DNA of 64,000 nucleotides from Candidatus Symbiopectobacterium endolongispinus (GTDB taxonomy: Bacteria; Pseudomonadota; Gammaproteobacteria; Enterobacterales; Enterobacteriaceae): positions 248,001-312,000 of the forward strand of contig NZ_JAFJYB010000002.1 in assembly GCF_018777385.1 (NCBI RefSeq), given 5' to 3'. The notes under the pieces were generated by a model, which ran no database searches, had not been told where the DNA came from, and worked only from the letters and a program-made list of their open reading frames with translations. The translations under genes and the position numbers were made by a program. Positions 39,903-46,854 of this stretch are shown here, one piece after another; the stretch's first letter is position 1, and each line of letters opens with the position of its first letter.

Positions 39903-40248
39903 TTTTCACCCCCGCCTTTAACTTAGCCCGATGTACGCAGGCCAGAAATGCCGCTTTTGGAAAATACCGTTTCATTTCATCAATCAGATATTCGTTATGA
40001 TGGTGACGGTTTGCCTCGATAGCCTCTTTTTCCTGCTGGCGCAGGATCGCCAATTTATCGCAGATAGCACGATGAACCTTTCCGCATTTTTTCTTTGCTA
40101 TACCAGCCCGAAAGCGCCAACCGTCATCACGATCCTTGCCAAGCTCTAACTGGATGGCGATATCATCAATGCTTTGGTTGATGTTTGATAGGGCAATCAG
40201 CAGCTCTCCGATCGTGTTTAGGCTTTCTACATCAATGCGATTTTTCAC
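39895..40248 (-). CDS. Phage hypothetical protein, helical
   Basis: This 117-residue protein overlaps the start of the AlpA-like gene by 8 nt and the preceding gene by 17 nt, typical of a compact phage operon. It is rich in charged helices, with IGELLIALSNINQSIDDIAIQLELGKD near the N-terminus split by no motif, and a conserved-looking basic segment WRFRAGIAKKKCGKVHRAI. No family is recognised. It is the last long frame of the leftward early operon before the AlpA-like gene. Confidence 0.6.
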   Translation of the reverse strand: MKNRIDVESLNTIGELLIALSNINQSIDDIAIQLELGKDRDDGWRFRAGIAKKKCGKVHRAICDKLAILRQQEKEAIEANRHHHNEYLIDEMKRYFPKAAFLACVHRAKLKAGVKNV

Positions 40249-40432
40249 TTTCGCCCCCCATTAACTTACGGGCGACATCTGGGCCAAGTTCTTGCGCCAT
40301 GTCACCGAATTGATCCAGCAAGCAGTTGAACCAGTGAATCCCACCATGCGTTAACTTTGTGGGTTGTCCCCAATAAGCGAGATAACTTTCATGCTTCACG
40401 GTATCCTCGTGGGTGGTATCCAATATCGTCAT
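40232..40432 (-). CDS. Phage hypothetical protein, 66 residues
   Basis: The small frame MTILDTTHEDTVKHESYLAY continues with GGIHWFNCLLDQFGDMAQ. It overlaps the next gene by 17 nt. It has no recognised domain, and its composition is ordinary for a soluble protein. It lies in the leftward early operon of the prophage. Confidence 0.55.
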   Translation of the reverse strand: MTILDTTHEDTVKHESYLAYWGQPTKLTHGGIHWFNCLLDQFGDMAQELGPDVARKLMGGESEKSH

Positions 40433-40450
40433 GTACCAGTTAAAGCGGCG

Positions 40451-40654
40451 TCATACTGAGTACCCAGCATCCTCAAGATGGGTATCAATAAACCTTTGCA
40501 GCGCTATCGAACTGATGGCGATATCCCCGTAACGATGGCGGTAGATTGCGTGGCGATGAATGGCAATCTGGTGAACAAGAGACGCCTCACAAACCAATAC
40601 CAGTGCTAACTGGTGCTGTTCTTCAAGCGTTCCGGCTATGTTGGGTGTGTTCAT
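40451..40654 (-). CDS. Phage hypothetical protein, 67 residues
   Basis: The frame starts MNTPNIAGTLEEQHQLALVL and contains a His/Arg-rich centre (HQIAIHRHAIYRHRYGD). The start codon overlaps the stop of the upstream gene (ATGA at 40651-40654), supporting coupled translation. No family is recognised. Confidence 0.6.
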   Translation of the reverse strand: MNTPNIAGTLEEQHQLALVLVCEASLVHQIAIHRHAIYRHRYGDIAISSIALQRFIDTHLEDAGYSV

Positions 40655-40872
40655 TGTGCTGCCTCCCGTGCTACCGTCTTGTATGCTCGTAACATTGCTG
40701 GCGATGCGCCCGAAATAACCGACTTCATCAGAAACAAGCCTGATCGCGCCGCTCTGACATCTGTCGCAAACAGTGCAGCATTTACCACTCGGTTGTGCTT
40801 GCGAAACTCAAAGGCGGTGCTAGTGATGGTGATCGTGGCTATGGCCCCTTTGTCCTGGTAGTCAAATGTCAT
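40651..40872 (-). CDS. Phage hypothetical protein, 73 residues
   Basis: The start at 40872 (MTFDYQDKGAIATITITSTA) overlaps the stop of the small membrane protein gene upstream by ATGA. The same four-base overlap links it to the next gene. The product has an N-terminal beta-rich half and a C-terminal helix (SPAMLRAYKTVAREAAQ). No family is recognised. A longer reading from 41013 is rejected because it covers the membrane-protein gene in another frame. Confidence 0.65.
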   Translation of the reverse strand: MTFDYQDKGAIATITITSTAFEFRKHNRVVNAALFATDVRAARSGLFLMKSVISGASPAMLRAYKTVAREAAQ

Positions 40873-41006
40873 GCAGGCGTCCCCCATAGCAGGCGCGATA
40901 GCAAATGCGCCACGGCAATAAAGCAGTAGAAGCCAGCCGTAAGCCCGACACCCGCGAGACTCGAAAAGAACAGGGTAAACATCACCAGTCCAGACACTTT
41001 TTTCAT
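40869..41006 (-). CDS. Small phage membrane protein, 45 residues
   Basis: The ATG at 41006 gives MKKVSGLVMFTLFFSSLAGV, then GLTAGFYCFIAVAHLLSRLL and WGTPA, ending in a TGA that overlaps the next start. A basic N-terminus followed by about 30 hydrophobic residues indicates one or two membrane helices. ATGA coupling downstream and a 4-nt overlap with the clamp-like gene upstream support expression. No family is recognised. Confidence 0.7.
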   Translation of the reverse strand: MKKVSGLVMFTLFFSSLAGVGLTAGFYCFIAVAHLLSRLLWGTPA

Positions 41007-41566
41007 GCACCACCCCCGCTCCAGTCTTCGCGGCCCATACGAACAGGCATTACGACAAATTGGGGATTGCCGAATGCGGCACCTATCGCTTTATCAAAGA
41101 GGAATCGACACCCAGACGTTTCCCCAGATGGGGCTATCTTCACAGGTACAAATTTACGTTCACGGCCAAACATTTTGGCAGGGTAGGCCATGTATTCGCC
41201 CTGAACGGCGGGAATGACACTATCGTTGATAGTGGTCGGGATCACCCGGTCCAAATCGGGAAAGCGGCCGTCAAGCAACCGTGTGGCGGTAATGGAGATA
41301 CGCAGCCCGTTATAATCACGGTGAACCGCTATGGGATCCTTATTGAATACCAGTTCCGTGGTTTCAGCCTTAACCGGTACTGGCCCGTCAAACTTAACGA
41401 TGATGTTTTTGCGCGTTTTGATCCCGTGCTCCATGCGCAGGGCGACATGTCCGTTGGTTGCCTCGATATATTTCGGCGTGATATGCACCCCTTCGAGGTA
41501 ATAGCGCGGATCGGCTTTGGCCACACACACCAGCGCAGCGCGGAGGAGACTGGTTTAAATAATCAT
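41003..41566 (-). pseudogene. Mini beta-clamp (DnaN)-like phage protein, nonsense at codon 4
   Basis: The ATG at 41566 overlaps the Lar-like stop (ATGA) and reads MII-stop-TSLLRAALVCVAKADPRYY. The remaining frame of about 183 codons has three DnaN signatures: EATNGHVALRM (the ATDGHRLA-type strand), DGRFPDLDRVIP (the domain-III entry motif of DnaN) and a C-terminal FVVMPVRM like the VVMPMRL end of DnaN. It is about half a normal clamp. An internal GTG at 41530 could restart translation. It would act as a phage sliding clamp or clamp mimic; the role is inferred. Confidence 0.72.
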
Positions 41567-41817
41567 GCTTTGCCCCCCAGATTAACTACCTGAAAACGTC
41601 CCATTGCCGGGTGCTCAAGGATTTGGTAAGGTTCCGTCGCTTCCGCTGGTCGGGAAGCCCTCTGATTCCAGATGGCGTGAGACATTTCAAGCCCATTGGG
41701 GGCCAGGCTAACACCACAACAATCGCACCGAACAACACACATCGTTTCGCCTTCGTGCGTAACTGGATCGATATCAATTTCATCATTTCCGCAAAGCGGG
41801 CAGGGAAGCAGTTCCAT
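41563..41817 (-). CDS. Lar-like zinc-ribbon protein (restriction alleviation family)
   Basis: This 84-residue protein starts MELLPCPLCGNDEIDIDP. CPLCG and a second pair, VRCDCCG, form a four-cysteine zinc ribbon. The following AIWNQRA block is the usual end of the Lar/Com-like fold in phages and prophages (WN-R motif). The Rac prophage protein Lar modulates type I restriction-modification. Many small relatives lack proof of that role, so the call is by fold. Start and stop overlap both neighbours by one to four bases. Confidence 0.78.
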   Translation of the reverse strand: MELLPCPLCGNDEIDIDPVTHEGETMCVVRCDCCGVSLAPNGLEMSHAIWNQRASRPAEATEPYQILEHPAMGRFQVVNLGGKA

Positions 41818-42641
41818 TATTTATCCTCCGGTGTATAAGTGGCTTTGTCGTGGCTGTATTCGCCGTTCCATGTCTTTTTCATTGGTAACTCGCCTTTCAT
41901 ATAAAGCTTATAAAGGCGGTGACAGCCTTTCTCCAGCAAGACGGAGGTATACTTTTCAAACTGATCCATGCCGTGAGGTGTAATGTCTGTTTTTTCCTCA
42001 GGCAGATACTTATCACGCGCATAGGAAGCTACACGCCATTTAGGGCTTTTCTCAGGATCTCGACGCGAGTTATAGACCCAGCCACGTTCGCAGGCCCACC
42101 ACATCATTTTGTTGACGTTGACGCCGTTCAACCCTTTGCAGAATGCCGGGATCGTCATACCTTTGGTGAAGTGCTTTTCCAGGCTGCCTACGGTCGCAGT
42201 TAATAGCTGGTTCTCACCTGTTAAGCGCTGATTGTCGTCTGAGTAGTTCATCAATAACCCACGCAATGTGGTCGGGTCATTCAGCAAGCGCATAGCGTCA
42301 ACTGGCGCGGATTTTTGCATGTCCTCCAGCTTATTCACCAGTGATCGGCGCACGGCCTTTGACTCACGAGCTGCAACCCGTAGCGCCTGCTTGATTTCCA
42401 TGTTGATGACCTCAGCGGGCCGGCCGCCAAAACTGCCAGAAGGTTTTACGAAAGTTTCGTAATACTCCCCGTCCAGCTCATCTTTGATGCGGTCAATAAA
42501 ATCGTTATTGCGAATTGGTTTTTCACTGCACTCTTTACGCGCCTCATTGACCATTTGCAGTAAATGCTGGCTGTCGATAGTTTGGCTTTGTGTGGCGCTC
42601 AGATTTAAAGCGCTGGTGGTCATTTCGGTTTTAGTAGTCAT
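41817..42641 (-). CDS. Phage regulatory/antirepressor protein
   Basis: This intact 274-residue protein has an N-terminal half with DFIDRIKDELDGEYYETFV and FGGRPAEVINMEIKQALRVA, similar to Rha/antirepressor N-termini. A central helix precedes a KilA-C-like C-terminal half (LTGENQLLTATVGSLEKHF, then GMTIPAFCKGLNGVNVNKMMWWACERGW and KYTSVLLEKGCHRLYKLY). Such proteins bind repressors or DNA to switch phage development. The gene ends one base into the Lar-like start codon. The match is to general architecture; the specific partner is unknown. Confidence 0.7.
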   Translation of the reverse strand: MTTKTEMTTSALNLSATQSQTIDSQHLLQMVNEARKECSEKPIRNNDFIDRIKDELDGEYYETFVKPSGSFGGRPAEVINMEIKQALRVAARESKAVRRSLVNKLEDMQKSAPVDAMRLLNDPTTLRGLLMNYSDDNQRLTGENQLLTATVGSLEKHFTKGMTIPAFCKGLNGVNVNKMMWWACERGWVYNSRRDPEKSPKWRVASYARDKYLPEEKTDITPHGMDQFEKYTSVLLEKGCHRLYKLYMKGELPMKKTWNGEYSHDKATYTPEDK

Positions 42642-42698
42642 AAGTCAATCCTCTTACCTATTTCCTTTTATTGCCCGGCACACAGCCGGGCTGGTGGA

Positions 42699-43526
42699 TT
42701 ACTTGACCTGAATGAACGGCGTGCCTGCACCGTTGGTCATGTATTGCGGCAATGCTCCGCTCCATTTATTGATTGCCTCAAGTTGAAGAACCTCTGGGTT
42801 TTCGTGAAGCGCCTGGCCACGAATACGGATTGACTCTGCCTCCGCTTTAGCCAGCGTCATTTTGGCGTCGGCCTGACCATCGGCCTCTGCACGCAGCATG
42901 TTGGCTTCTGCTTCGCGCTGTTTTACTTCTTGCTCACGTTGCATGGTTTTCTGGTTAGCGGTGACTTTGGCGTTAATACTGTCTATCACCGTTGGCGGGT
43001 ATTCCGGCTTGCCAACATAGGACAGACTGATTACCTGAATACCGATAGGCTCCATGTCGTCCTGAATTTCTTTCAGGGCGCTGGCTAACAGGTCGGCCTT
43101 TCCGCCGTCGATAAATTTATCCGTGCTCATGCGGCTGGCCAGACGGTTAAGCGCGTCGGCTATCTTCTGGCGCAGATCGGTATCAGTAATATCGTCAACA
43201 CCTTTGCGGTATGTCTGGAAAAAAGTTGTTACTTTGGTTGGATCAACCTTGTAGGCCACGCCAATGAGATAACCAATGGTCGTGCCGTCGCTCATATGGA
43301 AACTGAAAGCGTGGTCGTAGATCTTCATTTGTTTGAAGGTTGGGAAGATGTATATCTCGGTATTCCAGCCAGTTCAGTAGCGGCCCACGCCGACAACTTC
43401 ACCCACGCCCTTATCGTCACCCAGTTTATTTACCTTGATGCCAACATTACCCGGCTCAACGCGAGCACAACCTGTTATTACAAAGGCCGCAAAGGAGAGT
43501 AGTACTGCGCAAATAATCTTTTTCAT
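42699..43526 (-). pseudogene. SPFH/band-7 (prohibitin-like) lipoprotein, nonsense-disrupted
   Basis: The ATG at 43526 gives MKKIICAVLLSFAAFVITGC, a lipoprotein signal with Cys at residue 20. After VEPGNVGIKVNKLG and VGRY an in-frame TGA occurs near 43377. The same frame continues TGWNTEIYIFPTFKQMKIYD and stays open to 42699. It contains the SPFH core (GYLIGVAYKVDPTKV, IGIQVISLSYVGKPEYP) and the coiled-coil heptad stretch (QREQEVKQREAEANMLRAE). Prohibitin-like proteins form membrane rings regulating FtsH. A phage copy might stabilise CII or alter host proteolysis; that is inference. Confidence 0.78.
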
Positions 43527-43711
43527 TTCTTTTCCTTACCGATAAAGAGACCCTTAAAAATGGCGTACAGACACGGCGGGGTCATAAAAGCCAATGTCAG
43601 CCCGGAAATAACGCTTATCGTGTCCTTCATTGATATGAGAACAGGGACAAAGAGACCGTACACACTGGCAGCAATCACAAGCTAAATGACAATTCGTAAA
43701 TAGTTTTTCAC
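43523..43711 (-). pseudogene. Small phage membrane protein, nonsense at codon 10
   Basis: The GTG at 43711 reads VKNYLRIVI, then TAG, then LVIAASVYGLFVPVLISMKD and TISVISGLTLAFMTPPCLYA, ending KEKK with a TGA that overlaps the SPFH lipoprotein start (ATGA). Two hydrophobic segments indicate a two-helix membrane protein of 62 residues. The coupling suggests that it worked with the lipoprotein. No family is recognised. Confidence 0.6.
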
Positions 43712-43749
43712 TGTTTATTTCCTTAAGAAATTACCCCAGTTTTTGTATG

Positions 43750-43944
43750 TTATTCACCGTTCTCATCTAATGTGCGGGTGACGAGATCTTCAATTAAAGA
43801 AAGCAATTCGTAACGACATTTATCCTCATCTGCGCTCGCTGTTAAATATTGCGCAGCAGCTAACAAATATTTAATTTTGATAATGGCGTCGATTGCGTCA
43901 ATTTGGTTGTTGTTCCTTTTCTTAATAATTAAATTGTCAGGCAT
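43750..43944 (-). CDS. Phage small helical protein (tandem family member 1)
   Basis: The start at 43944 (MPDNLIIKKRNNNQIDAIDA) has GGAGG upstream and gives 64 residues. The pattern is a helix with IIKIKYLLAAAQYL, then a short acidic turn and a second helix (CRYELLSLIEDLVTRTLDE). Spacing of hydrophobics resembles the four neighbouring small genes up to 44850. No database family can be claimed. Confidence 0.6.
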   Translation of the reverse strand: MPDNLIIKKRNNNQIDAIDAIIKIKYLLAAAQYLTASADEDKCRYELLSLIEDLVTRTLDENGE

Positions 43945-43981
43945 TGTTTTACCTCCGTTCTGCTGCTTCTTCACCCAGCCA

Positions 43982-44137
43982 TTAAGCAGAATATCCACAA
44001 AGAAATAAAGCGGCTTCCGTTAAACCTTCACGTATAGCCTGATTCATTTCGTTAGCGTTGTTTGCTAGAACATAAAGGATGCATTTAACCTGAAATGCTC
44101 TATCACTGGCTTGTTCCAATGTTATTTCATGGCTCAT
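43982..44137 (-). CDS. Phage small helical protein starting inside a 7-bp repeat (tandem family member 2)
   Basis: The ATG in the last unit of the ATGAGCC repeat reads MSHEITLEQASDRAFQVKCI, then LYVLANNANEMNQAIREGLT, ending in FLCGYSA (51 residues). Two amphipathic helices are evident. Only this unit of the repeat leads into the open frame; starts at the others terminate after a few codons. It overlaps the leader of the next gene. Confidence 0.6.
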   Translation of the reverse strand: MSHEITLEQASDRAFQVKCILYVLANNANEMNQAIREGLTEAALFLCGYSA

Positions 44138-44172
44138 GGCTCATGGCTCATGGCTCATGGCTCATGGCTCAT
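44131..44172 (-). repeat. Tandem 7-bp repeat (ATGAGCC on the minus strand, six copies)
   Basis: GGCTCAT is repeated six times without error on the plus strand; ATGAGCC is the coding-strand unit. Each unit contains an ATG overlapping a TGA. The upstream gene stops in it (KEKP, TGA at 44169-44171) and the downstream gene starts in it. The array is an expanded stop/start junction. Confidence 0.97.
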
Positions 44173-44366
44173 GGCTTTTCCTTATCTTTTCTTTCTTTTT
44201 CCTCAATCCAACAAACTAAGTCGCTAGATAGGCCACTACATATCTTTGCAATAGATTTAATCTCCCAATCTTCTAAAACGTCAGGAAATTGCTCAACTAA
44301 ACGCATGATGACGTATAGTTGATCGGCTTTTTGTCCTGCATCTGTCACAGACATCTCTTGGCTCAT
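44169..44366 (-). CDS. Phage small helical protein (tandem family member 3)
   Basis: MSQEMSVTDAGQKADQLYVI leads a 65-residue product with the second helix IKSIAKICSGLSSDLVCWIE and a charged tail. The hydrophobic spacing and the AGQKADQL/AAVKGCQL similarity tie it to the gene at 44662-44850. The stop lies in the first unit of the ATGAGCC repeat. Function is unknown. Confidence 0.62.
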   Translation of the reverse strand: MSQEMSVTDAGQKADQLYVIMRLVEQFPDVLEDWEIKSIAKICSGLSSDLVCWIEEKERKDKEKP

Positions 44367-44393
44367 GCTTTACCACGGAATATTCGCTTCACG

Positions 44394-44672
44394 TCATGCA
44401 GTCATACGGCGCACAAAAGCTTCATCTTTGAAATTGCAATTGACATTTTCAGCTTCTGAATTAATTACATTTTGCATGTCGTCTGCTTTGCCATAAATCG
44501 CGGTTAAGGCATCTGCTACCACTTCTAAGTGGTTGTACCACTCTGGCGTCTCCAGCCAAGATATAGCGAGCTTGGCGATTGATGATATTTCTGAAAAACC
44601 AGATTGAGATAAGCAGTCCATATAATTGATAGTGTCCTGCAACTTGGATACGTCAGGCGTGTTATTCGGCAT
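44394..44672 (-). CDS. Phage hypothetical helical protein (tandem family member 4)
   Basis: The start at 44672 (MPNNTPDVSKLQDTINYMDC) overlaps the previous gene's stop by 11 nt. The 92-residue product has helices ISSIAKLAISWLE and LEVVADALTAIYGKAD. The internal arrangement resembles the neighbouring small proteins, with a longer C-terminal tail. No family is assigned. Confidence 0.6.
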   Translation of the reverse strand: MPNNTPDVSKLQDTINYMDCLSQSGFSEISSIAKLAISWLETPEWYNHLEVVADALTAIYGKADDMQNVINSEAENVNCNFKDEAFVRRMTA

Positions 44673-44850
44673 CTGACGCCTCCTTTTCTTTTTCGAGGAT
44701 ATAAACCGCAACCTCACCAGCTATATCGTTAGCCAGTTCCATCAAGTTGCCGTGCTCGACTTCGGTAATCTCATGCCCCTGAATAACAGCGATAAGGGAG
44801 GACAATTGGCAGCCTTTAACGGCGGCATCGCTGGCGCCCATATCAAGCAT
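44662..44850 (-). CDS. Phage small helical protein (tandem family member 5)
   Basis: The start at 44850 (MLDMGASDAAVKGCQLSSLI) lies within the end of the upstream gene (8-nt overlap). The 62-residue product has helices QLSSLIAVIQ and LMELANDIAGEVAVYILEKE. It overlaps the next start by 11 nt. No family is assigned. Confidence 0.62.
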   Translation of the reverse strand: MLDMGASDAAVKGCQLSSLIAVIQGHEITEVEHGNLMELANDIAGEVAVYILEKEKEASDAE

Positions 44851-45232
44851 TTCCCACCTCCAGAACATTAGCCCCGTTATTGTCGATAGTATCACTTACA
44901 GCAGCCAAAATCATTTCACTCATAACCCCAACACCGAGAGGAGTTAATTTACTTCCGTCTTTATTTTGCATGTTGATGTATAGTGTTTTTATCTGGCTGG
45001 TGGCAGCTTCAAGTCCGAACTCTTCTACTCCTACATTCTCGATATACTTCACCATGCAGGAACTAACGTTACTTTCTGATACCTCCACGGTGGTTTTACT
45101 ACCGTTCTCAAGTTTCATAATTGCCACGCTGCTACCATAATGGCGCTGGCAAAAATCCACGTATAAACGGGAAATATGTTTACGCTCAAATTCAATTTGG
45201 CTGAATGGTTTGTTATTTTTCACAATTAACAC
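44843..45232 (-). CDS. Phage hypothetical protein, 129 residues
   Basis: The frame begins MLIVKNNKPFSQIEFERKHI and is alpha/beta in pattern, ending SDTIDNNGANVLEVGNA. It is preceded by a purine-rich site (GGAGTG) and overlaps the next small gene. No domain is recognised. It belongs to the leftward early operon. Confidence 0.6.
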   Translation of the reverse strand: MLIVKNNKPFSQIEFERKHISRLYVDFCQRHYGSSVAIMKLENGSKTTVEVSESNVSSCMVKYIENVGVEEFGLEAATSQIKTLYINMQNKDGSKLTPLGVGVMSEMILAAVSDTIDNNGANVLEVGNA

Positions 45233-45301
45233 TCCACAGGTTTTAGGGTAAGGGATTCCCCCAGCGCTGGCGCTGTAATTAAAATTGATTTGGTTGTTTA
45301 A

Positions 45302-45769
45302 TTAATACGGTCTGGATTTCATTAACTGGTTATAAATTTTCTCTGATTCTTTCTTTTGGTCTATCAGGGCTTCGTGCTTTATAGCCCATGTTCTAAATTT
45401 TTTATTCCAGCGTTCTGCATCCCGTTTCTGTTTTTGTTTTTCCGCTAACAATCGACTAATGCGTAGCTCGCAACGTGCATGTGCCAATTTGTACTCTGGT
45501 AGAACTTCCCCGCGCTCCCATGCCTCAGCATCTTCGCGATAAACATCGGGACGGCGAGAACTGCGATTAGCTCTACGGAATACCTTTTCAGTCATGAAAT
45601 GCGCCAGACGGTTGATTGCTGTATCACGACTGAAACATTTTTTATAACGCCCGTGCCGATAGACCACGTATACAGGTAAATCTTTTAACTGGAACGCTGC
45701 ATCAATTCCGCCATCGTCTATGATTTCATTCTCGTTGATGCGGTTGTAATCAATCTTTTCTGGGTTCAT
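45302..45769 (-). CDS. Phage hypothetical protein, 155 residues, basic coiled-coil C-terminus
   Basis: MNPEKIDYNRINENEIIDDG is followed by LKDLPVYVVYRHGRYKKC and RDTAINRLAHFMTEKVFRR. The C-terminal half is highly charged and helical (RISRLLAEKQKQKRDAERWN). The pattern recalls small phage DNA-binding or recombination accessory proteins, but no family is recognised. The gene is intact. Confidence 0.62.
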   Translation of the reverse strand: MNPEKIDYNRINENEIIDDGGIDAAFQLKDLPVYVVYRHGRYKKCFSRDTAINRLAHFMTEKVFRRANRSSRRPDVYREDAEAWERGEVLPEYKLAHARCELRISRLLAEKQKQKRDAERWNKKFRTWAIKHEALIDQKKESEKIYNQLMKSRPY

Positions 45770-45773
45770 TGCC

Positions 45774-46150
45774 TTAACCTCTGCGTTGATGGAACGTCTT
45801 TATTTGACAGACCTTCTCTATACGCCCAATTATTTGAATTCGATGTTGCTCACTTTCTTCAAGTCGCCATGTTTGATATTGCTTGTTATCAGATATGACT
45901 AACATTGGTCCGCCAATATCCTATAAGCGCTTAACAAAAAAAGATCATTGAACTTAAAATAATAAATACCATCTTCAAAAAAACGATAGCGAGTAGTATC
46001 TATAAGTAGCTGATCGCGGCATTCAATCGTTCCAGACATGGAGTCATCAGGCATTGTAATAACGATTGCATCTCTTATGTCTTGGTATACAGGACCATTG
46101 ATAACAGAAGGAGATACCGCATTACTTGTTATTAATCTAGTTGATTGCAT
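45774..46150 (-). pseudogene. S24/LexA-type C-terminal-domain-like protein, frameshifted
   Basis: The start at 46150 (MQSTRLITSNAVSPSVINGP) leads to MPDDSMSGTIECRDQLLID, resembling the serine-containing start of the LexA/CI peptidase fold without an HTH. The frame stops at LADQC. In the next frame the expected end LVISDNKQYQTWRLEESEQH and IIGRIEKVCQIK is present to 45774. One base change near 45902 therefore truncated it. Such stand-alone S24-like proteins in phages may mimic or regulate repressors; the role is uncertain. Confidence 0.65.
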
Positions 46151-46391
46151 AATTTCCCTCCGCTTCCCTTAATTGTCTTTTGGCTATGAAATGATATTCA
46201 CCAGTTTCAGGATTGCTATACGTACAAATACAATTGCTGTTAACATCACCAACCATCGACATTGGTTCTGGTTCATCAATCCCGTATGCTTGTTTTAATT
46301 TCCACATGGCTAGAGTCCAGCCCCATCGGGTAGGATTGTTTTTGACGCAGCTCTGAGCGAGTTTTCTTGCTTTGCGATCAATCAATTTCAT
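46137..46391 (-). CDS. Phage hypothetical protein, 84 residues
   Basis: The start at 46391 (MKLIDRKARKLAQSCVKNNP) is followed by WTLAMWKLKQAYGIDEPEPM and ends YHFIAKRQLREAEGNYAIN. It overlaps the S24-like gene by 14 nt. The product is basic and probably soluble. An alternative start at 46463 is less likely because it overlaps the upstream gene. No family is recognised. Confidence 0.58.
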   Translation of the reverse strand: MKLIDRKARKLAQSCVKNNPTRWGWTLAMWKLKQAYGIDEPEPMSMVGDVNSNCICTYSNPETGEYHFIAKRQLREAEGNYAIN

Positions 46392-46425
46392 GATAAAACC
46401 GCCTGAGTATGTAAAATACTCTGTT

Positions 46426-46670
46426 TTATATAATCGCGTGTTCCGGGAATTTTTTTGCATCATCAGACGCCGATTCGTAATCCCTAAAGGCGTCTACGAT
46501 GATGAACTCATTGCCGCTTTTTTTATATAAAGCAAATTCGATGGTATCTTGGTTGTAGCTTGTGAAAACAATCACGCTCTTTCCCGCATATAACTGTGAA
46601 TGCGGAAAAGATGGCGCCCATCCTGAAGATAAGGGGAGGTGTTGTTTGAACTGAATAAAGGGGTATTCAT
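46426..46670 (-). pseudogene. First gene of the leftward early operon, frameshifted hypothetical
   Basis: The ATG at 46670 has a GGAG site 8 nt upstream and lies about 30 nt after the leftward promoter. It reads MNTPLFSSNNTSPYLQDGRH and then MRERA-stop. A second frame gives SVIVFTSYNQDTIEFALYKK and FIIVDAFRDYESASDDAKKF, ending EHAII at 46426, which looks like real coding sequence. A single frameshift near 46575 joins them. Its position equals that of N or Kil-type early genes, but no family is recognised. Confidence 0.55.
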
Positions 46671-46700
46671 CTCACTATCTCCGTTTCCGCTAGTGATATA

Positions 46701-46743
46701 AACATACAGATAAAACTGCATGTCAGTCAACAGTAAAATCTGT
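46701..46743 (-). promoter_or_regulatory. Leftward early promoter with two repressor operators (O_L)
   Basis: Two 14-bp operator copies are present: ACAGATAAAACTGC (46706-46719) and ACAGTAAAATCTGT (46730-46743). On the minus strand TTGACT (46725-46730) and TATGTT (46701-46706) with 18-bp spacing form a plausible promoter. One operator lies between the boxes and the other just upstream of the -35. Both match the operators at cro. Confidence 0.72.
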
Positions 46744-46854
46744 ATTTATTTTTTGTTATGACATATTTATTTGTATTTAAAGATAAAAATAATAAAAAGC
46801 CGCCTCTCGGACGGCTGATCTTTCGAATGACTGATGAAAGAGATATGTATGGCG

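Noticed and set aside
40651-41013. A single 120-residue gene from 41013
   Set aside because: A 45-codon membrane protein with ATGA coupling explains the upstream part in another frame; the downstream gene starts at 40872.
44131-44172. CRISPR-like array
   Set aside because: The units are 7 bp without spacers, so this is a simple tandem repeat.
46431-46721. Gene start at the ATG at 46721 (MQFYLYVYITSG)
   Set aside because: This ATG lies between the -35 and -10 boxes of the leftward promoter, upstream of the expected transcript start; the ATG at 46670 with its GGAG site is preferred.
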